Source of the DNA: Zea mays | Taxonomy: Eukaryota > Streptophyta > Magnoliopsida > Poales > Poaceae | Length of the DNA stretch: 64,000 nt | Assembly: GCF_902167145.1 (NCBI RefSeq) | Contig: NC_050101.1 | Location: 111,691,789-111,755,788 of the forward strand | Direction: 5' to 3' | In this document: positions 1 to 11,175 of the stretch, in pieces | How positions within the stretch are numbered: position 1 is the stretch's first letter | Layout of the letters: every line of letters begins with the position of its first letter | Notes under the pieces: generated by a model | What the model saw: only the letters and a program-made list of their open reading frames with translations | Databases searched by the model: none | What the model was told of the DNA's origin: nothing | Made by a program: the position numbers and the translations under genes

Positions 1-468
1 CTCTGCTGGTTCACCGGATAGTCCGGTGTACACCGGACAGTCCGGTGAATTATAGCGGAGCAGGTGCTGCGATTTCCCGAGGCTGCCAAGTTCCAGAGCC
101 GCGTTCCTTTGGAGCACCGGACACTGGCCGGTGTACACCGGACAGTCCGGTGAATTATAGCGCGCCGGCTCTGAAAAAATCCCGAGGCGGAGGAGTTCAG
201 CGCAGAGTCCCCTGGTGCACCAGACAGGTACTGTAGAGTGTCCGGTGGTGCACCGGACATGTCCGGTGCGCCAGACCAGGGCACACTTCGGTATGCTTTT
301 AGCTCTCCATTTTGGACCCAACGTTGGTCTTTTTAATTGGCTTGTTGTGAACCTTTGGCACCTGTATAACTTATACACTAGAGCAAACTAGTTAGTCCAA
401 TTATTTGTGTTGGGCAATTCAACCACCAAAATTATTTAGGAACTAGGTGTAAGCCTAATTCCCTTTCA
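1..468 (-). repeat. 3' LTR of S1 (partial, 468 of about 1319 bp)
   Basis: The LTR begins TGAAAGGG on the minus strand at 468, directly after a polypurine tract, and matches 8159-8626. It carries the U3 part only, with palindromes such as CACCGGACAGTCCGGTG near 31-47 and 138-154 and the variant CACCGGACATGTCCGGTG near 251-268. The rest lies left of base 1. Confidence 0.95.
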
Positions 469-1285
469 ATCTCCCCCTTTTTGGTGATTGATGCCAACAC
501 AAACCAAAGCAAAAATAGAAGTGCATAATTGAACTAGTTTGCATAATGTAAGTGCAAAGGTTCCTTGGAATTGAGCCAATATAAATACTTACAAGATGTG
601 CATGGATTGTTTCTTCATTTTTAACATTTTGGACGACGCTTGCACCACATGTTTTGTTTTTGCAAATTCTTTTGTAAATCCTTTTCAAGGTTCTTTTGCA
701 AATAGCCAAAGGTAAATGTATTGCAAAGCATTTTCAAGATTTGAAATTTTCTCTCCCTGTTTCAAATGCTTTTCCTTTGACTAAACAAAACTCCCCCTAA
801 ATGAGATCCACCTCTTAGTGTTCAAGAGGGTTTTGATATATCCGTTTTGAAATACTACTTTCTCCCCCTTTTGAACACAATAAGATACCAATTGAAAATA
901 CTCTTTGAAAAACTAAGTTTTTGAAATTGGTGGTGGTGCGGTCCTTTTGCTTTGGGCTCATACTTTCTCCCCCTTTGGCATGAATCGCCAAAAACGGTAT
1001 CATTAGAGCCCTCGAAGTACTTTCTTTCCCTTTGGTCATAATAACTAAGTGAAGATTGTACCAAAGACGAAGTCCTTTTGCTTTGAACTCTCCCCAAAAG
1101 ATGGAGAGAAGCGTGGAGTGATGGCGAAGGATGAGTTATGAAGTGGAAGCCTTTGTCTTCGCCGAAGACTCCAATTCCCTTTTAATACACCTATGACTTG
1201 GTTTGAAATAGACTTGAAAACACATTAGTCATAGCATATGAGCGAGATATGATTAAAGGTATACAAATGAGCTATGTGTGCAATT
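469..1285 (-). other. S1 3' noncoding region with repeated polypurine tracts
   Basis: No convincing gene is present. The PPT used for plus-strand priming abuts the 3' LTR (469-482, AAAAAGGGGGAGAT on the minus strand). Three further AGGGGGAG-type tracts lie at about 791-798, 861-872 and 964-977, with a weaker one near 1088-1096. Tandem PPT copies after RNase H are a known Sirevirus trait. I see no env-like ORF here; the short ORFs have no recognisable domain. Confidence 0.7.
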
Positions 1286-4200
1286 TTAGCAAAAGAAATT
1301 GCGCGAATCAAGAATATTGAGCTCATGCCTAAGTTTGTTAAAAGTTTGTTCATCAAGAGGCTTGGTAAAGATATCAGCTAATTGGTTTTTAGTGTTAATG
1401 TAAGAAATCTCGATATCTCCCTTTTGTTGGTGATCCCTAAGAAAATGATACCGAATGGCTATGTGTTTAGTGCGGCTATGTTCGACGGGATTATCCGCCA
1501 TCTTGATTGCACTCTCATTATCACATAGCAAAGGGACTTTGGTTAATTTGTAACCGTAGTCCCGCAGGGTTTGCCTCATCCAAAGCAATTGCGCGCAACA
1601 ATGGCCTGCGGCAATATACTCGGCTTCGGCGGTAGAAAGAGCGACCGAATTTTGCTTCTTTGAAGCCCAAGACACCAAGGATCTTCCCAAGAACTGGCAA
1701 GTCCCCGATGTGCTCTTCCTATTGATTTTACACCCCGCCCAATCGGCATCCGAATAACCAATCAAATCAAATGTGGATCCCCGAGGGTACCAAAGCCCAA
1801 ACTTAGGGGTATTAGCCAAATATCTCAAGATTCGTTTTACGGCCGTAAGGTGAGATTCCTTAGGGTCGGATTGGAATCTTGCACACATGCAAACGGAAAG
1901 CATAATGTTCGGTCAAGATGCACATAAATAGAGTAATGAACCTATCATCGATCGGTATACCTTTTGATCGACGGATTTACCTCCCGTGTCGAGGTCGAGA
2001 TGCCCATTGGTTCCCATGGGTGTCTTGATGGGTTTGGCATCCTTCATTCCAAACTTGCTTAGAATATCTTGAGTGTACTTAGTTTGGCTTAGGAAGGTGC
2101 CTTCTTGGAGTTGCTTCACTTGAAATCCTAAGAAATACTTCGACTCCCCCATCATAGACATCTTGAACTTTTGTGTCATGATCCTACTAAATTCTTCACA
2201 AGTAGACTCGTTAGTAGACCCAAAGATAATATCATCAACATAAATTTGGCATACAAACAAGTCATTTTCAAGAGTTTTAGTAAATAGAGTAGGATCGGCC
2301 TTTCCGACTTTGAAGCCATTAGCGATGAGAAAATCCCTAAGGCATTCATACCATGCTCTTGGGGCTTGCTTGAGCCCATAAAGCGCCTTAGAGAGTTTAT
2401 AAACATGGTTAGGGTACTCACTGTCTTCAAAGCCGGGAGGTTGCTCAACATAGACCTCTTCCTTGATCGGTCCATTGAGGAAGGCACTTTTCACATCCAT
2501 TTGATAAAGCTTAAAGCCATGGTAAGTAGCATAGGCCAATAATATGCGAATTGACTCAAGCCTAGCTACGGGTGCATAGGTTTCACCGAAATCCAAACCT
2601 TCGACTTGGGAGTATCCCTTGGCCACAAGTCGAGCTTTGTTCCTTGTCACCACACCATGCTCATCTTGCTTGTTGTGGAAGACCCATTTGGTTCCTACAA
2701 CATTTTGATTAGGACGTGGAACTAAATGCCATACCTCATTCCTAGTGAAGTTGTTGAGCTCCTCTTGCATCGCCACCACCCAATCCGAATCTTGAAGTGC
2801 TTCCTCTATCCTGTGTGGCTCAATAGAGGAAACAAAAGAGTAATGTTCACAAAAATGTGCAACACGAGATCTAGTAGTTACCCCCTTATGAATGTCACCG
2901 AGGATGGTGTCGATGGGGTGATCTCGTTGGATTGCTTGGTGGACTCTTGGGTGTGGCGGCCTTTGCTCTTCATCCTTCTTGTCTTGATCATTTGCATCCC
3001 CCCCTTGATCATTGTCGTCATCTTGAGGTGGCTCATTTGCTTGATCTTCTACTTCATCAACTTGAGCTTCATCCTCATTTTGAGTCGGTGGAGATGCTTG
3101 CGTGGAGGAGGATGGTTGATCTTGTGCATTTGGAGGCCCTTCGGATTCCTTAGGACACACATCCCCAATGGACATGTTCCTTAGCGCGATGCATGGAGCC
3201 TCTTCATTACCTATCTCATCAAGATCAACTTGCTCTACTTGAGAGCCGTTAGTCTCATCAAACACAACGTCACAAGAAACTTCAACTTGTCCAGTGGACT
3301 TGTTAAAGACTATATATGCCCTTGTGTTTGAATCATATCCTAGTAAAAAGCCTTCTACAGTCTTAGGAGCAAATTTAGATTTTCTACCTCTTTTAACAAG
3401 AATAAAACATTTGCTACCAAAGACTCTAAAGTATGAAATATTGGGCTTTTTACCGGTTAGGAGTTCATAAGATGTCTTCTTGAGGATTCGGTGTAAATAC
3501 AACCGGTTGATGGCGTAGCAGGCGGTGTTGACCGCCTCGGCCCAAAACCGATCTGAAGTCTTGTACTCATCAAGCATGGTCCTTGCCATGTCCAATAGAG
3601 TTCGATTCTTCCTCTCCACTACACCATTTTGTTGTGGCGTGTAGGGAGAAGAGAACTCATGCTTGATGCCCTCCTCCTCAAGGAAGCCTTCGATTTGAGA
3701 GTTCTTGAACTCCGTCCCGTTGTCGCTTCTAATTTTCTTGATCCTTAAGCCGAACTCGTTTTGAGCTCGTCTTAAGAATCCCTTTAAGGTTTCTTGGGTT
3801 TGAGATTTTTCCTGCAAAAAGAACACCCAAGTGAAGCGAGAATAATCATCCACTATCACAAGACAATACTTACTCCCGCCGATGCTTATGTAAGCAATCG
3901 GGCCGAATAGATCCATGTGAAGTAGCTCAAGCGGCCTGTCGGTCGTCATGATGTTCTTGTGTGGATGATGGGCTCCAACTTGCTTTCCTGCCTGGCATGC
4001 GCTACAAACCCTGTCTTTCTCAAAATGAACATTGGTTAATCCTAAAATGTGCTCTCCCTTTAGAAGTTTATGAAGATTCTTCATCCCAACATGGGCTAGT
4101 CGGCGGTGCCAGAGCCAACCCATGTTAGTCTTAGCAATTAAGCATGTGTCGAGTTCAGCTCTATCAAAATCTACTAAGTATAGCTGACCCTCTAACACAC

Positions 4201-4528
4201 CCTTAAATGCTATTGAATCATCACTTCTTCTAAAGACAGTGACACCTACATCAGTAAAGAGACAGTTGTAGCCCATTTTGCATAATTGAGATACAGAAAG
4301 CAAATTGTAATCTAATGAATCTACAAGAAAAACATTGGAAATAGAATGGTCAGGAGATATAGCTATTTTACCAAGACCTTTGACCAAACCTTGATTTCCA
4401 TCCCCGAATGTGATAGCTCGTTGGGGATCTTGGTTTTTCTCGTAGGAGGAGAACATCTTCTTCTCCCCTGTCATATGGTTTGTGCACCCGCTGTCGAGTA
4501 TCCAACTTGAGCCCCCGGATGCATAAAC
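1286..4528 (-). pseudogene. pol: S1 pol polyprotein (PR-IN-RT-RNase H) with one nonsense codon
   Basis: Copia pol. The frame opens at 4528, right after a TAG, with no ATG at the true start. The aspartic protease motif DSG is in the first 15 codons. Next come a GAG-pre-integrase HHCC region (HRRLAH...CSACQAGK), the integrase DDE core (DLFGP, SDNGTEF, and E in [13 protein letters not shown]), and RT ([24 protein letters not shown], catalytic YVDD about 760 codons in). After LLYLCAS an in-frame TGA (1915-1913) stops the protein. RNase H continues in the same frame (DADWAG, STAEAEY, DNESA, DIFTKPL) to 1286. The stop sits where an arginine CGA is usual, so one CpG transition explains it. Otherwise full length. 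Acts in the virus-like particle to cut polyproteins, copy and integrate the element. Confidence 0.93.
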
Positions 4529-4541
4529 CTACAAAACATTT

Positions 4542-7262
4542 TTAGTTCTTGAATTTAGGTACCCAAACGGTTTTGGGTCCTTTGGCATTAGAAACAAGAA
4601 CTTTGGGAACCCAAACACAAGTTTTCGAGCTCTTGTGTTTGCCCCCATCATACTTGGCAACGACCTTGCCGGATTTGTTAGTCAAAACATACGATGCATC
4701 AAAAGTATTAAATGAAATGCTATGTTCATTTGATGCACTAGGAGTTTTCTTTTTAGGCAACTTAGCATGAGTTGGTCGCCTAGAACTATATGTCTCACCC
4801 TTATACATAAATGCATGATTAGGGCCAGAGTGAGACTTCCTAGAATGAATTCTTCTAATTTTGTCCTCGGGATAACCGGCAGGGTATAAAATGTAACCCT
4901 TGTTATCCTGAGGCATGGGAGCCTTGCCCTTAACAAAGTTAGATAATTTCTTAGGAGGAGCATTAAGTTTGACATTGTCTCCCCTTTGGAAGCCAATGCC
5001 ATCCTTGATGCCAGGGCGTCTCCCATTATAAAGCATGCTACGAGTAAATTTAAATTTTTCATTCTCTAAGTTATGCTCGGCAATTTTAGCATCTAATTTT
5101 GCTATGTGATCATTTTGTTGTTTAATTAAAGACATGTGATCATGAATAGCATTAATATCAACATCTCTACATCTAGTACAAATAGATACATGCTCAACTA
5201 TAGATGTAGAGGGTTTGCAAGATTTTAATTCTACAACCTTAGCATGTAATATATCGTTCTCACTTCTAAGGTTAGAAATAGTAACATTGCAAACATCAAA
5301 ATCTTTAGCCTTAGCAAGCAATTTTTTATTTTCAATTCTAAGGCTAGCAAGAGAAACATTCAACTCATCAATCCTAGCAAGTAAATCAACATTATCATCT
5401 CTAGAATTGGAAGTTGAGACATTACAAACATGAGAATCAACCTTAGCAATTAATTTGATATTTTCATTTCTAAGGTTGGCAATAGTGTCATGGCATGTGC
5501 TTAGCTCACTAGATAATTTCTCACATTTTTCTACCTCTAGAGCATAAGCATTCTTAACCTTAACATGCTTTTTATTTTCCTTGATTAGGAAGTCCTCTTG
5601 AGAATCCAAGAGATCATCCTTTTCATGGATGGCACTAATTAGCTCATTTAATTTTTCCTTTTGTTCCATGTTAAGGTTGGCAAAAAGTGTACGCAAATTA
5701 TCTTCCTCATTACTAGCATCATCATCACTAGAAGATTCATATTTAGAGGAGGATTTTGATTTAACCATCTTCCTTTTGCCGTCCTTTGCCATGAGGTACT
5801 TGTGGCCGACGTTGGAGAAGAGAAGTCCCTTGGTGACGGCGATGTTGGCGGCGTCCTCGTCGTCGGAGGAGTCGCTAGAGCTTTCGTCGGAGTCCCACTC
5901 CCGACAAACATGGGCATCGCCGCTCTTCTTCTTGTAGTGCCTCTTCTTTTCTCTCCTCTTGCCCTTCTTGTCGTTATCCCTGTCACTGTCACTTGACAAT
6001 GGACATTTAGCAATAAAGTGACCGGGCTTACCACACTTGTAGCAAACCTTCTTGGAACGGGATTTGTAATCCTTCCCCTTCCGTTGCTTGAGGATTTGGC
6101 GAAAGCTTTTGATGATTAAAGCCATCTCCTCGTTGTCGAGCTTTGAAGCGTCGATTGGTTGTCTACTTGGTGTAGACTCCTCCTTCTTCTCCTCCGTTGC
6201 CTTGAACGCCACCGGTTGTGCTTCGGATGTGGAGGGATCATCAAGCTCGTTGATCTTCTTTGAGCCCTTGATCATACATTCAAAGCTCACAAAATTCCCG
6301 ATAACTTCCTCGGGAGACATTAGTGTATATCTAGGATTACCACGAATTAATTGAACTTGAGTGGGGTTAAGGAAGATGAGTGATCTAAGAATAACCTTAA
6401 CCACCTCGTGGTCATCCCATTTCTTGCTCCCAAGGTTGCGCACTTGGTTCACCAAGGTTTTGAGCCGGTTGTACATATCTTGTGGCTCCGTCCCTTGGCG
6501 AAGACGGAAGCGACCGAGCTCCCCCTCGATCATTTCCTGCTTGGTGATTTTGGTGAGTTCATCACCCTCGTGCGCGGTCTTGAGTAGATCCCAAATCTCC
6601 TTCGCATTCTTCAACCCTTGCACCTTGTTATATTCCTCTCTACTTAGAGAGGCGAGGAGTATGGTTGTGGCTTGGGAGTTGAAGTGCTCGATTTGGGCCA
6701 CCTCATCCTCATCATAGTCTTCATCCTCTACGGATGGTACCTGTGCACCAAACTCAACAACATCCCATATACTTTTGTGGAGTGAGGTTAGATGAAATCG
6801 CATTAAATCACTCCACCTAGCATAGTCTTCACCATCAAATGTTGGTGGTTTGCCTAATGGGACGGAAAGTAAAGGTGTATGTTTAGAAATGCGAGGGTAG
6901 CGTAGGGGGATCTTACTATACTTCTTGCGCTCTTGGCGCTTAGAAGTGACGGACGCCGCGTCGGAGCCGGAGGTGGATGTTGATGAAGAGTCGGTCTCGT
7001 AGTAGACCACTTTCCTCATCTTCTTTTTCTTGTCCCCACTCCGATGCGGCTTGTGAGAAGAGGATTTTTCTTTATTCTCTTTGTGTGAAGAAGATTTCTT
7101 CTCCTTCCCTTTGGAGGAGTCCTTCTTCTTCTCCTTCCCTTTGGAGGAGTCTTTCTTCTCCTTCCTCTTGGTGCGGGACTCTCCTGATGAAGTGCTCCCG
7201 TGGCTTGTAGTGGGCTTTTCGCCGGTCTCCATCTCCTTCTTGGCGTGATCTCCCGACATCAC
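4542..7262 (-). CDS. gag: S1 Gag, long Sirevirus-type with coiled coil (906 aa)
   Basis: Structural protein that packages element RNA into virus-like particles. The N-terminus is charged, rich in Lys, Ser and Glu. A UBN2/retrotransposon-gag-like domain starts near residue 130 (LGKPPTFDGEDYARWS) and runs to about 330. A CCHC zinc knuckle (CYKCGKPGHFIAKC) is near residue 404. After it come acidic-serine stretches and long heptad-like coiled coil to about residue 740. Such extended C-termini are typical of Sirevirus Gag. The ATG at 7262 is 32 bp inside the PBS. The ORF is open throughout. Pol lies 14 bp downstream in a shifted frame, so a second mechanism is needed to make Pol. Confidence 0.92.
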   Translation of the reverse strand: MMSGDHAKKEMETGEKPTTSHGSTSSGESRTKRKEKKDSSKGKEKKKDSSKGKEKKSSSHKENKEKSSSHKPHRSGDKKKKMRKVVYYETDSSSTSTSGSDAASVTSKRQERKKYSKIPLRYPRISKHTPLLSVPLGKPPTFDGEDYARWSDLMRFHLTSLHKSIWDVVEFGAQVPSVEDEDYDEDEVAQIEHFNSQATTILLASLSREEYNKVQGLKNAKEIWDLLKTAHEGDELTKITKQEMIEGELGRFRLRQGTEPQDMYNRLKTLVNQVRNLGSKKWDDHEVVKVILRSLIFLNPTQVQLIRGNPRYTLMSPEEVIGNFVSFECMIKGSKKINELDDPSTSEAQPVAFKATEEKKEESTPSRQPIDASKLDNEEMALIIKSFRQILKQRKGKDYKSRSKKVCYKCGKPGHFIAKCPLSSDSDRDNDKKGKRREKKRHYKKKSGDAHVCREWDSDESSSDSSDDEDAANIAVTKGLLFSNVGHKYLMAKDGKRKMVKSKSSSKYESSSDDDASNEEDNLRTLFANLNMEQKEKLNELISAIHEKDDLLDSQEDFLIKENKKHVKVKNAYALEVEKCEKLSSELSTCHDTIANLRNENIKLIAKVDSHVCNVSTSNSRDDNVDLLARIDELNVSLASLRIENKKLLAKAKDFDVCNVTISNLRSENDILHAKVVELKSCKPSTSIVEHVSICTRCRDVDINAIHDHMSLIKQQNDHIAKLDAKIAEHNLENEKFKFTRSMLYNGRRPGIKDGIGFQRGDNVKLNAPPKKLSNFVKGKAPMPQDNKGYILYPAGYPEDKIRRIHSRKSHSGPNHAFMYKGETYSSRRPTHAKLPKKKTPSASNEHSISFNTFDASYVLTNKSGKVVAKYDGGKHKSSKTCVWVPKVLVSNAKGPKTVWVPKFKN

Positions 7263-7293
7263 TTCGAGCGGTTAGGCTCTAATGAAGCACCGG

Positions 7294-7305
7294 GCTCCGA
7301 TACCA
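7294..7305 (-). other. S1 primer-binding site, tRNA-iMet type
   Basis: The minus strand reads TGGTATCGGAGC, one change from the usual plant TGGTATCAGAGC complementary to the 3' end of initiator tRNA-Met. It sits 2 bp after the 5' LTR end. Confidence 0.9.
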
Positions 7306-7867
7306 ATTGATAGTCGCCTAGAGGGGGGGTGAATAGGGCGAAACTGAAATTTACAAATATAAACACAACTACAAGCCGGGTTAGCGTTAGAAATAAACAC
7401 GAGTCCGAGAGAGGGCGTGAAAACAAATCGCAAGCGAATAATGAAGTGAGACACGTGGATTTGTTTTACCGAGGTTCGGTTCTCTCAAACCTACTCCCCG
7501 TTGAGGAGGCCACAAAGGCCGGGTCTCTTTCAACCCTTCCCTCTCTCAAACGGTCCCTTGGACCGAGTGAGCTTCTCTTCTCAAATCACTTGGGAATCAA
7601 ACTTCCCGCAAGGACCACCACACAATTGGTGTCTCTTGCCTCAATTACAAGTGAGTATGATCTCAAGAAAGAATGCGAAAGAAAAGAGGCGATCCAAGCG
7701 CAAGAGCTCAAATGAACACTACAAATCACTCTCTCTAGTCACTAAAGCTTTGTGTGGAGTTGGGAGAGGATTTGATCTCTTTGGTGTGCTTTGCAATGAA
7801 TGCTAGCTCTTGTATAGTGGTTGGAAGCTAGAAAACTTGGATGCAATGAATGGTGGGTGGTTGGGGG

Positions 7868-7875
7868 TATTTATA
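7868..7875 (-). promoter_or_regulatory. TATA box of S1 5' LTR
   Basis: The minus strand reads GGCTATAAATACCCC. It is the only good TATA in the LTR. The palindrome array lies immediately upstream, so transcription should start near 7840 and run through gag. Confidence 0.75.
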
Positions 7876-7924
7876 GCCCCAACCACCAAACTAGCCGTTT
7901 GGTGGAGGCTGACTGTCGTATGGT

Positions 7925-8420
7925 GCACCGGACAGTCCGGTGTACACCGGACATGTCCAGTGTGCCAGCCACGTCACCAATGCCGTTGGATTCCGACCGT
8001 TGGAGGTTCTGTCTTCTGGTCCCGTCTGGATGTCCGGTGCACACCAGACATGTATTGTTCAATGTCCGGTGTGCCAGCGCGCGCGTGCCTGACTTCTGCG
8101 CGCTTCTGGCACACATTTAATGCGCCTGCAGGTGACCGTTGGCGCGAAGTAGCCATTTCTCTGCTGGTTCACCGGACAGTCCGGTGTACACCGGTCAGTC
8201 CGGTGAATTATAGCCGAGCAGGTGCTGCGATTTCCTGAGGCTGCCAAGTTCCAGAGCCGCGTTCCTTTGGAGCACCGGACACTGTCCGGTGTACACCGGA
8301 CAGTCCGGTGAATTATAACGCGCCGGCTCTGAAAAAATCCCGAGGCGGAGGAGTTCAGCGCAGAGTCCCCTGGTGCACCGGACAGGTACTGTAGAGTGTC
8401 CGGTGGTGCACCGGACATGT
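7925..8420. promoter_or_regulatory. Palindrome array CACCGGACAGTCCGGTG in S1 U3
   Basis: At least seven copies or near copies of the 17-bp palindrome with spacer variants (AGT, ATGT, ACTGT) at about 7925, 7946, 8170, 8188, 8274, 8297 and 8408. Such conserved palindromes are described for maize Sireviruses and are thought to be cis-regulatory. Being palindromic they could bind a dimeric factor, but no factor is identifiable from sequence. Confidence 0.85.
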
Positions 8421-8626
8421 CCGGTGCGCCAGACCAGGGCACACTTCAGTATGCTTTTAGCTCTCCATTTTGGACCCAACGTTGGTCTTTTTAATTGGCT
8501 TGTTGTGAACCTTTGGCACCTGTATAACTTATACACTAGAGCAAACTAGTTAGTCCAATTATTTGTGTTGGGCAATTCAACCACCAAAATTATTTAGGAA
8601 CTAGGTGTAAGCCTAATTCCCTTTCA

Positions 8627-11168
8627 GGTATGCTTTTTGATCAACTGACTTACCTCCTTTGTTGAGGTCGGTGTGTCCGTCAGTTCCCATCGGAGTCTTC
8701 GCGGGCTTGGCGTCCTTCATCCCAAACCGCTTTAGCAAGTCTTGCATGTACTTCATTTGGGAGATGAAGGTGCTGTCCTTGAGTTGCTTCACTTGGAACC
8801 CAAGGAAGTAGTTCAACTCGCCCATCATCGACATCTCAAATTTCTGCGTCATCACCCTGCTAAACTCTTCACAAGACTTTAGATTAGTAGAACCAAATAT
8901 TATGTCATCGACATAAATTTGGCACACAAAAAGATCACCATCGCAAGTCTTAGTAAAAAGAGTTGGATCGGCTTTCCCAACCTTGAAAGCATTAGCAATT
9001 AAAAAGTCTCTAAGGCATTCATACCATGCTCTTGGGGCTTGCTTAAGTCCATAGAGCGCCTTAGAGAGCTTACATACGTGGTCGGGGTACCGTTCATCCT
9101 CGAAGCCAGGGGGTTGCTCCACGTACACCTCCTCCTTGATTGGCCCATTGAGGAAAGCGCTCTTCACATCCATTTGGAACAACCTGAAAGAATGGTGAGC
9201 GGCATATGCTAGCAAAATACGAATAGACTCTAGCCTAGCCACAGGAGCAAAAGTCTCCTCAAAGTCCAAACCTACGACTTGGGCATAACCTTTTGCCACA
9301 AGTCGAGCCTTGTTCCTTGTCACCACCCCGTGCTCGTCTTGTTTGTTGCGAAACACCCACTTGGTTCCCACAACATTTTGCTTGGGACGAGGCACCAGTG
9401 TCCAAACTTCATTCCTCTTGAAGTTGTTGAGCTCTTCCTGCATGGCCAACACCCAGTCTGGATCTAGCAAGGCCTCTTCTACCCTGAGAGGCTCAATAGA
9501 AGAGACAAAAGAGTAATGCTCACAAAAGTTAACTAATCTAGAGCGAGTAGTTACTCCCTTGCTAATGTCACCCAAAATTTGGTCGACGGGATGATTCCTT
9601 TGAATCGTCGCTCGAACTTGGGTTGGAGGTGCCGGTTGTGCTTCTTCCTCCATCTCATGATCACTTTGTGCTCCCCCTTGAACACACGCCTCCTCTTGAT
9701 GAACCTGTTCATCGTCTTGAGTTGGGGGATGCACCATAGTTGAGGAGGAAGGTTGATCTTGCTCCTTTTGTTCCTGTGGCCGCACATCTCCAATCGCCAT
9801 AGTACGTATTGCGGCCGTTGGAACATCTTCTTCATCTACATCATCAAGATCACAAACTTGCTCTCTTGGAGAGCCATTAGTCTCATCAAATACAACGTCG
9901 CTAGAGACTTCAACCAAACCCGATGATTTGTTGAAGACTCTATATGCCTTTGTATTTGAGTCATAACCTAACAAAAACCCTTCTACCGCTTTGGGAGCAA
10001 ATTTAGAATTCCTACCCTTCTTCACTAGAATGTAGCATTTACTCCCAAAAACTCGGAAATACGAAACATTGGGTTTGTTACCAGTTAGTAGCTCGTATGA
10101 CATCTTCTTGAGGAGGCGATGAAGGTAGATCCTGTTGATGGCGTGGCAAGCCGTGTTCACAGCTTCCGACCAAAAGCGCTCGGGGGTCTTGAACTCTCCA
10201 AGCATCGTCCTCGCCATGTCTATAAGTGTCCTGTTCTTCCTCTCTACCACACCGTTTTGCTGTGGTGTGTAGGGAGCGGAGAACTCGTGCTTGATCCCTT
10301 CCTCCTCAAGGAACTCCTCCACTTGAAGGTTCTTGAACTCGGACCCGTTGTCGCTCCTTATCTTCTTCACCTTGAGCTCAAACTCATTTTGAGCTCTCCT
10401 TAGGAAGCGCTTGAGGGTCCCTTGGGTTTCAGATTTATCCTGCAAAAAGAATACCCAAGTGAAGCGGGAAAAATCATCAACTATAACAAGACCATACTTA
10501 CTTCCTCCTATACTTAGATAGGCGACGGGTCCGAAAAGGTCCATATGAAGCAGCTCCAAAGGTCTTGATGTGGTCATCACATTTTTGGCATGATGAGAGC
10601 CTCCCACCTGTTTCCCTGCTTGACAAGCTGCACAAGGTCTATCTTTTTCGAAAGTGACATTAGTTAGACCTATCACGTGTTCTCCCTTTAGAAGCTTGTG
10701 AAGGTTCTTCATCCCCACATGTGCTAAGCGGCAATGCCACAGCCAGCCCATGCTAGTCTTAGCAATTAAGCATGCATCTAGACCGGCCTCCTCTTTTGCA
10801 AAATCAACTAAATAAAGTTTGCCGTCTAATACACCCTTAAAAGCTAGTGAACCCTCACTTCTTCTAAAGACAGACACATCTACATTTGTGAATAAACAAT
10901 TATATCCCATATTACATAATTGACTTACAGATAACAAATTATATCCAAGTGACTCAACTAAAAACACATTAGAAATAGAGTGCTCGGATGAAATAGCAAT
11001 TTTCCCTAACCCTTTCACCTTGCCTTGATTCCCATCACCGAATATGATTGAGTCTTGGGAGTCTTTGTTCTTGACGTAGGAAGAGAACATCTTCTTCTCC
11101 CCCGTCATGTGGTTTGTGCATCCGCTGTCGATAATCCAGCTTGATCCTCCGGATGCATAAACCTGCAA
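8627..11168 (-). pseudogene. pol: S2 pol, truncated in RT by the S1 insertion
   Basis: Copia pol. The first in-frame codons are TTG CAG GTT, with no ATG. Protease DSG is near codon 14, pre-integrase HHCC near 125-175 (CRLAHVG...CAACQAGK), and integrase core DDE follows ([24 protein letters not shown]). RT carries [24 protein letters not shown] and YVDD near codon 750. The frame is open to the last real codons SVDQKAY, where the S1 LTR starts; the next residues are LTR read-through. RNase H is therefore separated from RT. No other damage is seen in this half. Confidence 0.92.
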
Positions 11169-11175
11169 GGCAAAT

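Larger units (their letters stand above)
1..8626 (-). mobile_element. S1: Sirevirus-like Copia LTR retrotransposon, 3' LTR cut by window edge
   Basis: On the minus strand the order is 5' LTR (7308-8626), PBS, gag, pol with PR-IN-RT-RNase H (Copia order), a noncoding stretch with several polypurine tracts, then the 3' LTR (468 to 1, running off the window). Bases 1-468 align without net indel to 8159-8626, with 8 mismatches counted by eye, so insertion is recent. The long coiled-coil gag, multiple PPTs and LTR palindrome array are Sirevirus hallmarks (maize Ji/Opie type; family not verified). The element interrupts S2 pol at 8626/8627; the expected 5-bp duplication starts GGTAT at 8627, with its partner outside the window. 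Confidence 0.93.
7308..8626 (-). repeat. 5' LTR of S1 (1319 bp)
   Basis: TG...CA ends on the minus strand (TGAAAGGG at 8626, ...CTATCA at 7308). Array of CACCGGAC/GTCCGGTG palindromes between about 7925 and 8420 in U3, upstream of the TATA box at 7868-7875; the remainder is R-U5 (7308 to about 7840). Confidence 0.95.

Noticed and set aside
815..1097. env-like gene downstream of S1 pol
   Set aside because: Short overlapping ORFs spanning PPT repeats, no signal peptide or membrane segment.
2726..3184. Plus-strand ORF opposite S1 pol, hydrophobic
   Set aside because: Shadow of the pol frame; composition follows the coding strand and no domain is present. The same applies to plus-strand ORFs over 27300-31700 and 49000-53450.
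7925..8420. CRISPR-like array of short palindromic repeats
   Set aside because: Repeats are irregularly spaced inside an LTR, no uniform spacers, no cas genes, plant element context.
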